DNA of 37,569 bases from Prevotella sp. (GTDB taxonomy: Bacteria; Bacteroidota; Bacteroidia; Bacteroidales; Bacteroidaceae). The stretch spans positions 1-37,569 of the forward strand of contig JAFPZD010000025.1 of the NCBI GenBank assembly GCA_017417465.1, written 5' to 3'. The position numbers and the translations under genes were made by a program. Shown piece by piece: positions 6,560 through 13,970 of this stretch (positions are counted from its first letter, which is position 1; each line of letters opens with the position of its first letter). The notes below the pieces were generated by a model. It was given only the letters and a program-made list of their open reading frames with translations. It searched no databases and was not told the DNA's origin.

Positions 6560-7570
6560 ATGACCAATCAGAGCAACAAAACCATACAAGCCCTTCGGTT
6601 TATATTTGTCATGATGATTTTCATGTCACATTTCCACTATCCCGACGTACCGATTTTCGATGCTGGTGGTGATTGCGGCGTAGCTTTCTTCTTTCTGCTC
6701 AGCGGCTTCGTGCTATCTATGGGCTATGGAAAAAAGATCGACGACAAGACGTTTAGCTTTAATCGTTATTTCAAGCGCAGACTATTCAAGATCTTTCCGT
6801 TGCACTTACTCTGCCTGGTCATCTTCCTGATCGTCTTCAGGCCATCAATCGACCATCGGCTGCTCCTAAACGTATTGTTGCTACAATCATGGGTTCCCGA
6901 CGGCGACTACTACTTCTCCTACAATGCCGTGTCCTGGTTCCTTTCCTGTCTGCTATTTAGCTATGTCGTTTTCCCCTTCGCCTATCGTCATGCCAACAAG
7001 CGCACGCTGTTAGTGGTGCTTGGTTGTTACATTGCTGCCTATGTCCTGATTCCTTATAGCAAGGTCAACGCCTTGCTCTATGTGTCGCCATTGATTCGTT
7101 TTGTCGACTTTTTCCTTGGCATCATGCTCTATAAGGTTTTTAGCAGCAGAAAGGGAGATTTGACGAACGCCTCTTTTGTAGAGTTGTCATTAGTGGTATT
7201 GTTGGTCATGGCACTGATAGCCTATCCATATACGGACGAAAAACTGCGAAACGCCCCGCTCTATTGGTTGGTGTTGCTGCCCATCATCTACGTTTTCACA
7301 CAGCAGCAGGGCGTGGTGTCACGCTGTCTGCAGTGGCAAGGATTGCAATGGCTTGGAGCGCTGAGCATGCCCATCTTTATGACGCATCCCATCGTCATCC
7401 ATACCATGTTTCATTTCTTTCCATCCCTACCGTACGCCGTGTTACTTGCGGCGTGTTTTACGATAACTGTTGCCCTGAGCTGGGCGATAGATCATTTTTA
7501 TTTGCGGAACTCACTATTTTTTTGTAACTTTGCACGCATAAAACCAAAACAACATTCAAAACAACTATGA
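6560..7570 (+). CDS. Acyltransferase family 3 (OafA/YrhL-type) membrane protein
   Basis: A polytopic membrane enzyme that is expected to transfer an acyl group, often acetyl, to a cell-surface sugar such as an O-antigen or capsule unit. The N-terminus shows the family pattern: IQALRFIFVMMIFMSHFHYP, with the conserved Arg and His of the R-x10-H motif in the first membrane segment, then GGDCGVAFFFLLSGFVLSMGYG. About ten hydrophobic segments follow, including LFKIFPLHLLCLVIFLIVF and the late HPIVIHTMFHFFP. The length of 336 aa is typical. The sequence is AT-richer than its neighbours and stands alone, without a polysaccharide cluster. Its TGA overlaps the ATG of the next gene (ATGA at 7567-7570). 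The acceptor is unknown. Confidence 0.9.
   Translation: MTNQSNKTIQALRFIFVMMIFMSHFHYPDVPIFDAGGDCGVAFFFLLSGFVLSMGYGKKIDDKTFSFNRYFKRRLFKIFPLHLLCLVIFLIVFRPSIDHRLLLNVLLLQSWVPDGDYYFSYNAVSWFLSCLLFSYVVFPFAYRHANKRTLLVVLGCYIAAYVLIPYSKVNALLYVSPLIRFVDFFLGIMLYKVFSSRKGDLTNASFVELSLVVLLVMALIAYPYTDEKLRNAPLYWLVLLPIIYVFTQQQGVVSRCLQWQGLQWLGALSMPIFMTHPIVIHTMFHFFPSLPYAVLLAACFTITVALSWAIDHFYLRNSLFFCNFARIKPKQHSKQL
7501..7532 (+). promoter_or_regulatory. Promoter of the flavodiiron gene, inside the end of the acyltransferase gene
   Basis: TTTG (7501-7504), 20 bp, then TAACTTTG (7525-7532), 34 bp before the ATG at 7567. The promoter lies wholly in the last 25 codons of the upstream gene, so the flavodiiron gene can be transcribed independently despite the 4-bp overlap. 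Confidence 0.65.
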
Positions 7571-8745
7571 AACAGATTACAGACAAGATTTACTATGTCG
7601 GCGTGAACGACCGTAACAAGAACCTTTTTGAGGGCCTATGGCCGTTGCCGGCAGGCGTGAGCTACAACGCTTATCTGATAGACGACGAGAAGACATGCCT
7701 GGTGGACACCGTTGAGGCCGACTTCTTCCTGCCGTTCCTTGAGAACCTGCGTGAGGTGCTGGGCGACCGGCCGCTTGACTATGTGGTGGTGAACCACATG
7801 GAGCCTGACCATAGCGGATCGCTGGCACTCATCAAGCAGTACTACCCTGGCGTGCAGATCATCGGCAATAAGAAGACGTTCGACATGATGCGTGGCTTTT
7901 ACCGCTTGGAGGATGGACTGATGGAGGTGAAGAACGGCGACACCCTGTCGCTGGGCACGCTGACGCTGAGCTTTGTGCTGACGCCGATGGTTCACTGGCC
8001 TGAGACGATGATGACGCTCTGCGGCACAACACTGTTTAGCGGCGACGCCTTTGGGTGCTTCGGCGCCCTGAACGGTGCCTGGATTGACGAGCAGATGAAC
8101 TGTGACGACTTCTGGGCTGAGATGGAGCGCTACTACTCGAACATCGTTGGCAAGTATGGCACGCCCGTGCAGATGGCGCTGAAGAAGCTTGCTGGCGTGA
8201 AGCTTGACTATATTTGTGCCACCCACGGTCCCGTGTGGCATCAGTATATCGAACGCGTGGTAGCCCTTTACGACCGTCTGTCGCGCTATGAGGCCGAGCC
8301 GGGACTGGTCATCTGCTACGGCACAATGTATGGCAACACTGAGCGTGCCGCTGAGGTCATTGCCCGTGCTGCTGCCGAGGCTGGCGTGAAGAACATCGTG
8401 ATGCACAACGTGTCGAAGTCGCACCACTCTTATATTATTCGTGACGTGTTCCGCTACCGTGGCCTCATCGTCGGCGCACCGACCTACAACACTGGGCTCT
8501 ATCATGAGATGAACGTCTTACTCGACGAGCTGTCGCAAAAGGACATCAAGGGTCGACTCATGGGGTGGTTTGGCAGTTACAGCTGGGCATCAAAGGCCGT
8601 TGCCGAGATTGCACGCTGGAATAACGAGAAGCTGCACTTCGAGGCAGTGGGCACGCCCGTGGAGATCCGTCAGGCCCTGACGCCTGAGACCTTTGCACAG
8701 TGTGAGGCCCTTGGGCATGAGATGGCACAACGGTTGTTGAGTTGA
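7567..8745 (+). CDS. FprA-family A-type flavoprotein (flavodiiron protein)
   Basis: Flavodiiron proteins reduce O2 to water and/or NO to N2O in the cytoplasm of anaerobes, with electrons from rubredoxin or similar carriers. The N-terminal metallo-beta-lactamase-like domain has the full set of diiron ligands: HMEPDH (His77, Glu79, Asp81, His82), His143 in VHWPETMM, Asp160 in SGDAFG and His220 in ATHGPVWH. The C-terminal flavodoxin domain starts at about residue 258 with the FMN loop ICYGTMYGNTERAA. At 392 aa it is the minimal two-domain form with no fused rubredoxin or reductase. Its stop codon lies at the edge of a GAATTGA-type repeat that leads into the LUD gene. A role in oxygen tolerance is inferred from the family. 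Confidence 0.95.
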   Translation: MKQITDKIYYVGVNDRNKNLFEGLWPLPAGVSYNAYLIDDEKTCLVDTVEADFFLPFLENLREVLGDRPLDYVVVNHMEPDHSGSLALIKQYYPGVQIIGNKKTFDMMRGFYRLEDGLMEVKNGDTLSLGTLTLSFVLTPMVHWPETMMTLCGTTLFSGDAFGCFGALNGAWIDEQMNCDDFWAEMERYYSNIVGKYGTPVQMALKKLAGVKLDYICATHGPVWHQYIERVVALYDRLSRYEAEPGLVICYGTMYGNTERAAEVIARAAAEAGVKNIVMHNVSKSHHSYIIRDVFRYRGLIVGAPTYNTGLYHEMNVLLDELSQKDIKGRLMGWFGSYSWASKAVAEIARWNNEKLHFEAVGTPVEIRQALTPETFAQCEALGHEMAQRLLS

Positions 8746-8772
8746 GAGTTGAAAATTGAGAATTGAGAATGA
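8741..8772. repeat. GAATTGA-type heptad repeat joining the flavodiiron stop and the LUD start
   Basis: Four to five 7-bp units of the form (A)TTGAGA/ATTGAAA fill the whole 23-bp gap. The repeat includes the TGA stop of the upstream gene at 8743-8745 and the ATG at 8769 of the downstream gene. Confidence 0.7.
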
Positions 8773-9404
8773 CACCGAAAGAATTGAGAAACGAGCGACT
8801 GGCTGCGCGGCTTATCAAGAGCCTGAAGCTTCGCAACATGGAAGCCTTCTACTGCCCGACGGCAGCGGAGGCAGTGAGACAGGTGTCGGCACTGATAGCC
8901 GATGGGAGCAGTGTGACGTGGGGCGGGTCGATGACCATCCGCGACATAGGCATCCCACAAGCGTTGAAGCAGCGGGGGACACTGGAGATACTCGATCGCG
9001 ACGGGGTGACCGACCGCGCTGAGGTGGTGAAAATCTATGAGCGTGCCTTTAGTGCCGACGTCTACCTGTCGAGTGCCAACGCCATCAGCGAGGATGGCGT
9101 CATTGTGAACATCGATGGCAACGGCAACCGCGTGGCCGCCATCACGTGGGGACCGAAACGTGTCATCTTCGTCATCGGTATGAACAAGGTGGCGCAGACG
9201 GTGGAGGCTGCCCTGCAGCGGGCACGCTCGACAGCCTCGCCCACCAATGCTGCCCGCTTCGACATCAAGACGCCCTGCCAGGTGGACGGCGTTTGCCATA
9301 ACTGCAACTCGCCAGAGAGCATCTGCAACTACGTTCACTTCCTGCGCAACTCACCACGGAGCAGACACACCGTGGTGCTTGTGGGCGAAGATCTCGGGTA
9401 CTGA
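8769..9404 (+). CDS. LUD domain (lactate utilization, LutC/YkgG-like) protein
   Basis: A single LUD-domain protein (DUF162 family). Relatives (LutC, YkgG) belong to L-lactate oxidation complexes, but stand-alone copies like this one are of uncertain function. Visible landmarks are SVTWGGSMTIRDIGIPQAL (about residues 54-72), SADVYLSSANAISEDGVIVNIDGNGNRVAA, WGPKRVIFVIGMNKV, and a cysteine-rich tail TPCQVDGVCHNCNSPESICN that could hold a metal or cluster. The ATG at 8769 (MTPKELRNERLAARL) is preferred over the in-frame TTG at 8763, giving 211 aa. No lutA or lutB partner is in the window. The gap from the flavodiiron gene is only 23 bp, so co-transcription is likely. Confidence 0.88.
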   Translation: MTPKELRNERLAARLIKSLKLRNMEAFYCPTAAEAVRQVSALIADGSSVTWGGSMTIRDIGIPQALKQRGTLEILDRDGVTDRAEVVKIYERAFSADVYLSSANAISEDGVIVNIDGNGNRVAAITWGPKRVIFVIGMNKVAQTVEAALQRARSTASPTNAARFDIKTPCQVDGVCHNCNSPESICNYVHFLRNSPRSRHTVVLVGEDLGY

Positions 9405-9467
9405 GGATTAAGGGACGACGTGAAAGAATATGTCAATGCCACAACTATCGTTTTTCCAAAAAGTAAT

Positions 9468-9532
9468 ATCACTAATATCACAAACGACGCATGCCTTTGT
9501 ATTACAACGGGTTAAAGTGTGATATTAGTGAT
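9468..9532 (-). terminator. Perfect 15-bp inverted repeat spanning the MATE stop codon
   Basis: ATCACTAATATCACA (9468-9482) and TGTGATATTAGTGAT (9518-9532) are exact reverse complements with a 35-bp loop. The right arm encodes the last residues of the MATE protein (ITNIT). Read on the minus strand, the distal arm is followed by ATTACTTTTTGG, so a weak intrinsic terminator or 3' stabilising hairpin is possible. The stem is AT-rich, which makes the terminator call tentative. Confidence 0.4.
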
Positions 9533-10942
9533 GATGCGGCTGAAGTAGATTGTCTGCACAATGCCACGAAGCAGGAGGTAGGTGAGCAGTGCGATCCATA
9601 GTGCGTGGTTGCCAAGGGTGGGGGACAGCGCCAGATAGATGGTGAAGAAGGCAACGGCGGCAATGAGGCATGCCCAGAGCATGGCCCGTGAGGCAGTGAT
9701 GCCGATGAACACACCGTCCCAGACAAAGGCCGCCATGCCGGCTACGGGGATAAGGATGGCCCACGGCAAGTAGGTGGCGGCCGTGCTGACGACACTGCCA
9801 TCGGTGGTGAGCAGGCGCAGGAACGGCGTGCCGCCCGCCCAGTAGACGGCCGTGAAGATGATGACCATCGTGATGCCCCATCCGAACAGGCGGCGCACGG
9901 TCTGTCGGAGCATTGGCTTGTTATTGGCACCATAATAGCGGCCAGCAAGTGCCTCGCCAGCGAACGCAAAACCGTCCATGACATAGCTGAAGAGCGTGAA
10001 CAGCTGCATCAGCAGGGTGTTGGCCGCCAAGATTTCTGCCCCTTGTGCTGCCCCCGCTGCCGTGAAGTAGAAGTTGACGGCGACAAGACAAAGCGTACGC
10101 AGGAAAATGTCGAGGTAAAGCTTAAGATTGAGAATTGACAATTGAAAATTGGGGTATGAAAGCCTGCGAGCATGCGATGAAACAAGGGGAGTGTTGAGGA
10201 CGGACTTACCATATTTGAAGATGACGAAAGCAATGGCGGCAGCGAACCCTGCCCACTGGGCGATGAGTGTGCCGAGGGCCACGCCTTTGACCCCCATTCC
10301 GCAGACGAGCACCAAGAAGAGCGACGTGCCGATGTTGACCACGTTCTGACCAATGGCCACGAACATCGGCGTCCGCGTGTCCTGCATGCCAACAAACCAG
10401 CCCGTGAGTGCATAGAGGCCAAGCATGGCTGGGGCACCCCAGATACATATATAATAATAAGGTGTACAGAGACGGGCCACCTCGGCCGTGGGATGCATCA
10501 GCCAGAAGGTGAGCCACTGGAGTGGCACTTGCAGCAGCAGAATGCACAGGCCAATGGTCAGCGCCGTGAGCAGGCTCTGCCGCAAAATGACGTCCACGTC
10601 CCTTAACTCCTCAACGCCCTCATTCCTCCGCTCGGCCGAAGGACGATTGCTACCATCGGGATGCAAGCACTCCTCAACAGCTTCTCTTTTCTCTCCTCTT
10701 CCAAACGCTTGGGCCGTGAGTCCGCTGGTACCCATGCGCAGAAATCCGAAGAGCCAGTACATGACGTTGAAGATCATCGACCCCACGGCGATGGCTCCGA
10801 TATGCGTAGCGCCACCGACGTGCCCCATGATTGTCACGTCGCATAATCCCAAGAGCGGCACCGTGATGTTCGACACGATACTCGGAATGGCCAACCTCAA
10901 GATGTCGTTATGGATTATTTTTGTACTTTTTTTAGCCTTCAT
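9512..10942 (-). CDS. MATE family (DinF-like) efflux transporter
   Basis: An inner-membrane Na+ or H+ coupled multidrug or metabolite exporter. The N-terminus ILRLAIPSIVSNITVPLLGLCDVTIMGHVGG, with the conserved PSIV and D of the first membrane segments, then FLRMGTSGLTAQAFGRG, are typical of the DinF-like branch. Later segments include FVGMQDTRTPMFVAIGQNVVNIG and VMDGFAFAGEALAGRYYGA. The length of 476 aa exceeds the roughly 440 aa usual for the branch. The excess corresponds to two cytoplasmic-loop insertions: 21 codons bounded by a 9-bp direct repeat (10607-10678), and a segment encoded by a GAATTGA-type repeat (about 10127-10190). Both keep the frame. The substrate is unknown. Confidence 0.92.
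   Translation of the reverse strand: MKAKKSTKIIHNDILRLAIPSIVSNITVPLLGLCDVTIMGHVGGATHIGAIAVGSMIFNVMYWLFGFLRMGTSGLTAQAFGRGEKREAVEECLHPDGSNRPSAERRNEGVEELRDVDVILRQSLLTALTIGLCILLLQVPLQWLTFWLMHPTAEVARLCTPYYYICIWGAPAMLGLYALTGWFVGMQDTRTPMFVAIGQNVVNIGTSLFLVLVCGMGVKGVALGTLIAQWAGFAAAIAFVIFKYGKSVLNTPLVSSHARRLSYPNFQLSILNLKLYLDIFLRTLCLVAVNFYFTAAGAAQGAEILAANTLLMQLFTLFSYVMDGFAFAGEALAGRYYGANNKPMLRQTVRRLFGWGITMVIIFTAVYWAGGTPFLRLLTTDGSVVSTAATYLPWAILIPVAGMAAFVWDGVFIGITASRAMLWACLIAAVAFFTIYLALSPTLGNHALWIALLTYLLLRGIVQTIYFSRIITNITL
10127..10150 (-). repeat. GAATTGA-type heptad repeat inside the MATE coding sequence
   Basis: The repeat reads ATTGAGA, ATTGACA, ATTGAAA, ATT on the plus strand. On the coding strand it gives the residues NFQLSILN, in a loop between two membrane segments. 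The same heptads occur in intergenic positions at 8741, 24385, 26531 and 37437. Confidence 0.65.
10607..10678 (-). repeat. 63-bp in-frame insertion bounded by a 9-bp direct repeat in the MATE gene
   Basis: CTCCTCAAC occurs at 10607-10615 and again at 10670-10678, exactly 63 bp apart. The enclosed sequence adds 21 codons (CLHPDGSNRPSAERRNEGVEE). Deleting one repeat plus the insert would restore KREAVEELRDVDVILRQSLL, which matches the usual spacing of this loop in MATE proteins. Confidence 0.6.
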
Positions 10943-10961
10943 TCTTTTTTTAATTCGCTTG

Positions 10962-10993
10962 CAAAGTTAGCATATTTCTTTCAAAAAAACAAA
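10962..10993 (-). promoter_or_regulatory. MATE gene promoter
   Basis: On the minus strand TTTG (10990-10993), 20 bp, TAACTTTG (10962-10969), then a 19-bp leader to the ATG at 10942. Confidence 0.65.
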
Positions 10994-11061
10994 AAAGTGG
11001 CCTTTTTTTTGCACAATAGCCCCCCCCCTGTGCAGTTGAAAGTCAGTTTTCTTCCAAAAAA

Positions 11062-11093
11062 TTTGCATAATTCGGAGAAAATGAGTTACTTTG
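11062..11093 (+). promoter_or_regulatory. acpP promoter
   Basis: TTTG (11062-11065) is 20 bp from TTACTTTG (11086-11093), a one-base variant of the -7 consensus. The acpP ATG is 64 bp downstream. Confidence 0.55.
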
Positions 11094-11157
11094 CACCCGA
11101 TTTTCAAGATATTATTGAAAGAGAACGTAATTATTAACAATTAAAAAGAAAAGAAAC

Positions 11158-11394
11158 ATGTCTGAAATTGAAGCTAAAGTAAAAGAGATTATCGTCGATA
11201 AACTCGGTGTTGATGAAGCAGAGGTTAAGCCCGAAGCAAGTTTTACCAACGACCTGGGTGCTGACTCACTTGACACTGTTGAGCTCATCATGGAGTTTGA
11301 GAAGTCTTTCCAGATTTCTATTCCTGACGACAAGGCCGAAAAGATTAGCACCGTGGCCGACGCCATTGCTTATATCGAGGATAATCTGAAATAA
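11158..11394 (+). CDS. acpP: Acyl carrier protein
   Basis: The small acidic carrier that holds growing acyl chains on 4'-phosphopantetheine in type II fatty acid synthesis. The attachment site is Ser37 in [16 protein letters not shown], the invariant DSL motif. The length of 78 aa is standard. A clear ATG is preceded by an A-rich leader. fabF follows 92 bp downstream on the same strand, the common acpP-fabF arrangement, but a C/G-run hairpin is placed between them. Confidence 0.97.
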   Translation: MSEIEAKVKEIIVDKLGVDEAEVKPEASFTNDLGADSLDTVELIMEFEKSFQISIPDDKAEKISTVADAIAYIEDNLK

Positions 11395-11402
11395 GTAAGT
11401 AC

Positions 11403-11475
11403 CCCCCCTACTGCCCAAAGGTTGATTCTTTAGATAATGATTACTAAAGAAGTCCCCTTGGAGGCAGTAGGGGGG
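11403..11475. repeat. 13-bp inverted repeat of C/G runs between acpP and fabF
   Basis: CCCCCCTACTGCC (11403-11415) and GGCAGTAGGGGGG (11463-11475) are perfect complements with a 47-bp loop that contains AGTCCCCTTGG. It fills most of the acpP-fabF gap. The same word type, AGTCCCCTTRG next to G runs, recurs after fabF. Confidence 0.7.
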
Positions 11476-11486
11476 ACTGCTTTAAC

Positions 11487-12752
11487 ATGTTTTCTATGGA
11501 ATTAAAAAGAGTCGTTGTAACGGGTCTGGGTGCCGTGACGCCCGTGGGTAACACACCTGAAGAGATGTGGCAGAATCTGCTGGCAGGAGTCAGCGGCGCA
11601 GCCCCGATTACAAGTTTCGATACAACCAAATTCAAGACAAAGTTCGCCTGCGAGGTCAAGAACCTCAACGTGAACGACTATCTCGACCGCAAAGAGGCAC
11701 GCAAGATGGACCGCTATACGCAGTTGGCCCTCATTGCTGCCAAGCAAGCCGTTGAAGACAGCGGCATGGACTTGGAGACCATCGACAAGAACCGTGTGGG
11801 CGTGGTCTATGGCGTCGGTATTGGCGGCATAAAGACTTTTGAAGAAGAGATTTGCTACTATGGTGCCCATCATGACGATGGCCCGAAGTTCAATCCTTTC
11901 TTCATCCCGAAAATGATTGCCGACATCGCCGCTGGACAGATTTCCATCATGTATGGTTTCCATGGCCCCAACTACATCACGTCGTCGGCTTGCGCTTCGT
12001 CGAGCAACGCCCTCGCCGATGCCTTCAACCTGATTCGCTTAGGCAAGGCCAACATCATCCTTGCCGGTGGTGCCGAGTCGGCAGTGTGCGAGACAGGTGT
12101 CGGTGGCTTCAATGCCATGCACGCCCTCTCCACCCGCAACGATGAGCCTGAGAAGGCCAGCCGCCCGTTCAGTGCCAGCCGCGATGGGTTTGTCATGGCC
12201 GAGGGTGCCGGATGCCTCATCCTTGAGGAGCTGGAGCATGCCAAGGCTCGTGGTGCGAAGATCTATGCCGAGATGGTTGGCGCAGGCATGAGTGCCGACG
12301 CTTACCACATCACCGCCTCTCATCCCGAGGGCCTCGGTGCCAAGCTCGTGATGGAGAATGCCCTTGAAGATGCCGGTTTGCGTCCTGAGGATATCGACTA
12401 CATCAATGTTCATGGCACGTCGACACACGTTGGCGACATCTCTGAGGCCAAGGCCATCAAGGACGTGTTTGGTGAGGCAGCCTATAAGCTCAACATATCG
12501 TCGTCGAAGTCGATGACCGGTCACCTGCTGGGTGCCGCCGGTGCCATTGAGGGCATGATTACCGTGCTCGCCGTGAACCGCGACATGGTGCCTCCCACCA
12601 TCAATCACGATGAGGACGACAAGGATCCCGAGATTGACTATAACTTGAACTTCACTTTCAACAAGGCGCAGCAGCGCACCGTGCGCGCCGCCCTGAGCAA
12701 CACCTTCGGCTTTGGCGGTCACAACGCCTGCGTGGTGTTCAAGAAATATTAG
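11487..12752 (+). CDS. fabF: Beta-ketoacyl-[acyl-carrier-protein] synthase II
   Basis: Condensing enzyme that extends acyl-ACP with malonyl-ACP. The Cys-His-His triad is complete: Cys169 in SSACASSSNAL, His309 in NVHGTST and His346 in GHLLGAAGA. The C-terminal NTFGFGGHNACVVF is the usual glycine-rich closing motif. The length of 421 aa is normal for FabF. The start could be 11487 (MFSMELKRVV) or the internal ATG at 11496 (MELKRVVVTG), which fits the family better. It lies between acpP and rnc, all on one strand. Confidence 0.96.
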   Translation: MFSMELKRVVVTGLGAVTPVGNTPEEMWQNLLAGVSGAAPITSFDTTKFKTKFACEVKNLNVNDYLDRKEARKMDRYTQLALIAAKQAVEDSGMDLETIDKNRVGVVYGVGIGGIKTFEEEICYYGAHHDDGPKFNPFFIPKMIADIAAGQISIMYGFHGPNYITSSACASSSNALADAFNLIRLGKANIILAGGAESAVCETGVGGFNAMHALSTRNDEPEKASRPFSASRDGFVMAEGAGCLILEELEHAKARGAKIYAEMVGAGMSADAYHITASHPEGLGAKLVMENALEDAGLRPEDIDYINVHGTSTHVGDISEAKAIKDVFGEAAYKLNISSSKSMTGHLLGAAGAIEGMITVLAVNRDMVPPTINHDEDDKDPEIDYNLNFTFNKAQQRTVRAALSNTFGFGGHNACVVFKKY

Positions 12753-12910
12753 TCCCCTTAGTTAGGGGGTTGGGGGTCTGAACAGTGAAAAAGGTTCTGC
12801 CTACACCCCCTAGCTTTTAGGCTATTTAAATATTAACTTTCCTGCACAAGTATTTTTCTTCTAGGAGATTTTTGCTTGTTCAGACCCCTAACCCCCTAAC
12901 TTAGGGGGCT
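12753..12910. repeat. Imperfect inverted repeat of about 31-33 bp between fabF and rnc
   Basis: The left arm (12753-12783) contains TTAGTTAGGGGGTTGGGGGT and the right arm (12878-12910) contains ACCCCTAACCCCCTAACTTA. They are complementary over about 31 bp with a few mismatches, and the loop is about 94 bp. The arms begin right after the fabF stop and end 6 bp before the rnc ATG, so the element occupies the whole gap. Confidence 0.7.
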
Positions 12911-12916
12911 CGAACT

Positions 12917-13966
12917 ATGAACTTTAGAGACATCATCGAACGTCTGCGCCTGCCCTTCCGTGGCGATGAGAAGGAGCTGCGTCAGCAGTTACGCGACATC
13001 ATTGGCTTTTATCCGCACACCATAACTTATTATAAGACAGCGTTGACGCACAAGAGCACCGGCCAGCGTAACGACAAAGGACGCCCGCTGAACAACGAGC
13101 GGCTGGAGTTTCTTGGCGATGCACTGCTCGACGCCGTCGTGGGCCACATCGTCTTCGAGCACTTCGAGGGCAAGCGCGAAGGGTTCCTTACCAACACGCG
13201 CTCGAAGCTCGTCAGTCGTGAGTCGTTGGGCAAGTTGGCGCAGGAGATGGGGCTGACTGACCTGATACAGAGTAACGGTGCGGCGCGCTCGCATAACAGC
13301 TACATGGCAGGCAACGCTTTCGAGGCCCTTGTCGGTGCCATCTATCTTGACCAGGGCTATAGTGCCGTCATGCGGTTTATGAAGAAGCGCATTTTAAAGC
13401 AGATGGTCAACATCGACAAGGTGGCCTACAAGGAGGTGAACTTCAAGTCCAAGCTCTTGGAGTGGACACAGAAGAACCGTGTACGCATGGACTTCCGCAT
13501 GCTGAAGCAGGACAAGGACGACAAGGGGTCGCCCATCTTCGGATACCAAGTGATGATCGAGGGTGTTGAAGGCGGAAAAGGGCAGGGCTACTCGAAGAAG
13601 GAGGCGCAGCAGTCGTCGGCGAAAGAGACCTTGGAACGGTTGCGCCGTGAGCCGCAGTTCATCGATGCTATCTTTCTGGCCAAGTCCGAGCGAACCAAGA
13701 TGGAAGAGATGCCAACTGCCGTTGCACCCGACCTTGAAGCCGAGAAGACCGACTTTATCATTCAGGAGCCTCAGGAAGCCAAGGAGTTGCGTGCCGAGCG
13801 AAAGAAGGCACGTGACAACCGTAAGCCCCGCGAAGACGACAACGACAGCAGCGCCCCCACTAACGTTGACAGCGACGAGTTCGACCTTAGCGACATCACT
13901 GCCAACCCCGGCGAGCCATCGCGTGAGGACATCATTGCTGCCGCTGAGGCTGCTGCCTACGAGTAG
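12917..13966 (+). CDS. rnc: Ribonuclease III with a charged C-terminal extension
   Basis: Double-strand-specific endoribonuclease that processes rRNA and mRNA. The signature NERLEFLGDALLDAVV lies at about residues 56-71 and the second acidic site is in GNAFEALVGAIYLDQGY. A dsRNA-binding domain follows (about residues 175-245: FKSKLLEWTQKNRV..., ending KKEAQQSSAKETLERL). E. coli RNase III is 226 aa; this one is 349 aa. The extra roughly 100 residues are acidic and lysine-rich (ELRAERKKARDNRKP, then DSDEFDLSD) and probably disordered. The next gene starts 4 bp after the stop, so translational coupling is likely. Confidence 0.95.
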   Translation: MNFRDIIERLRLPFRGDEKELRQQLRDIIGFYPHTITYYKTALTHKSTGQRNDKGRPLNNERLEFLGDALLDAVVGHIVFEHFEGKREGFLTNTRSKLVSRESLGKLAQEMGLTDLIQSNGAARSHNSYMAGNAFEALVGAIYLDQGYSAVMRFMKKRILKQMVNIDKVAYKEVNFKSKLLEWTQKNRVRMDFRMLKQDKDDKGSPIFGYQVMIEGVEGGKGQGYSKKEAQQSSAKETLERLRREPQFIDAIFLAKSERTKMEEMPTAVAPDLEAEKTDFIIQEPQEAKELRAERKKARDNRKPREDDNDSSAPTNVDSDEFDLSDITANPGEPSREDIIAAAEAAAYE

Positions 13967-13970
13967 GACT

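Noticed and set aside
7636-8505. Long antisense open frame of 289 codons
   Set aside because: It lies fully antisense to the flavodiiron gene, which has complete family motifs; the frame results from GC-rich codon use.
13563-13970. Upstream extension of the aspartic protease frame by 136 codons
   Set aside because: The extra part is Arg/Ser-rich shadow of rnc; the ATG at 13971 follows the rnc stop by 4 bp and begins a signal sequence.
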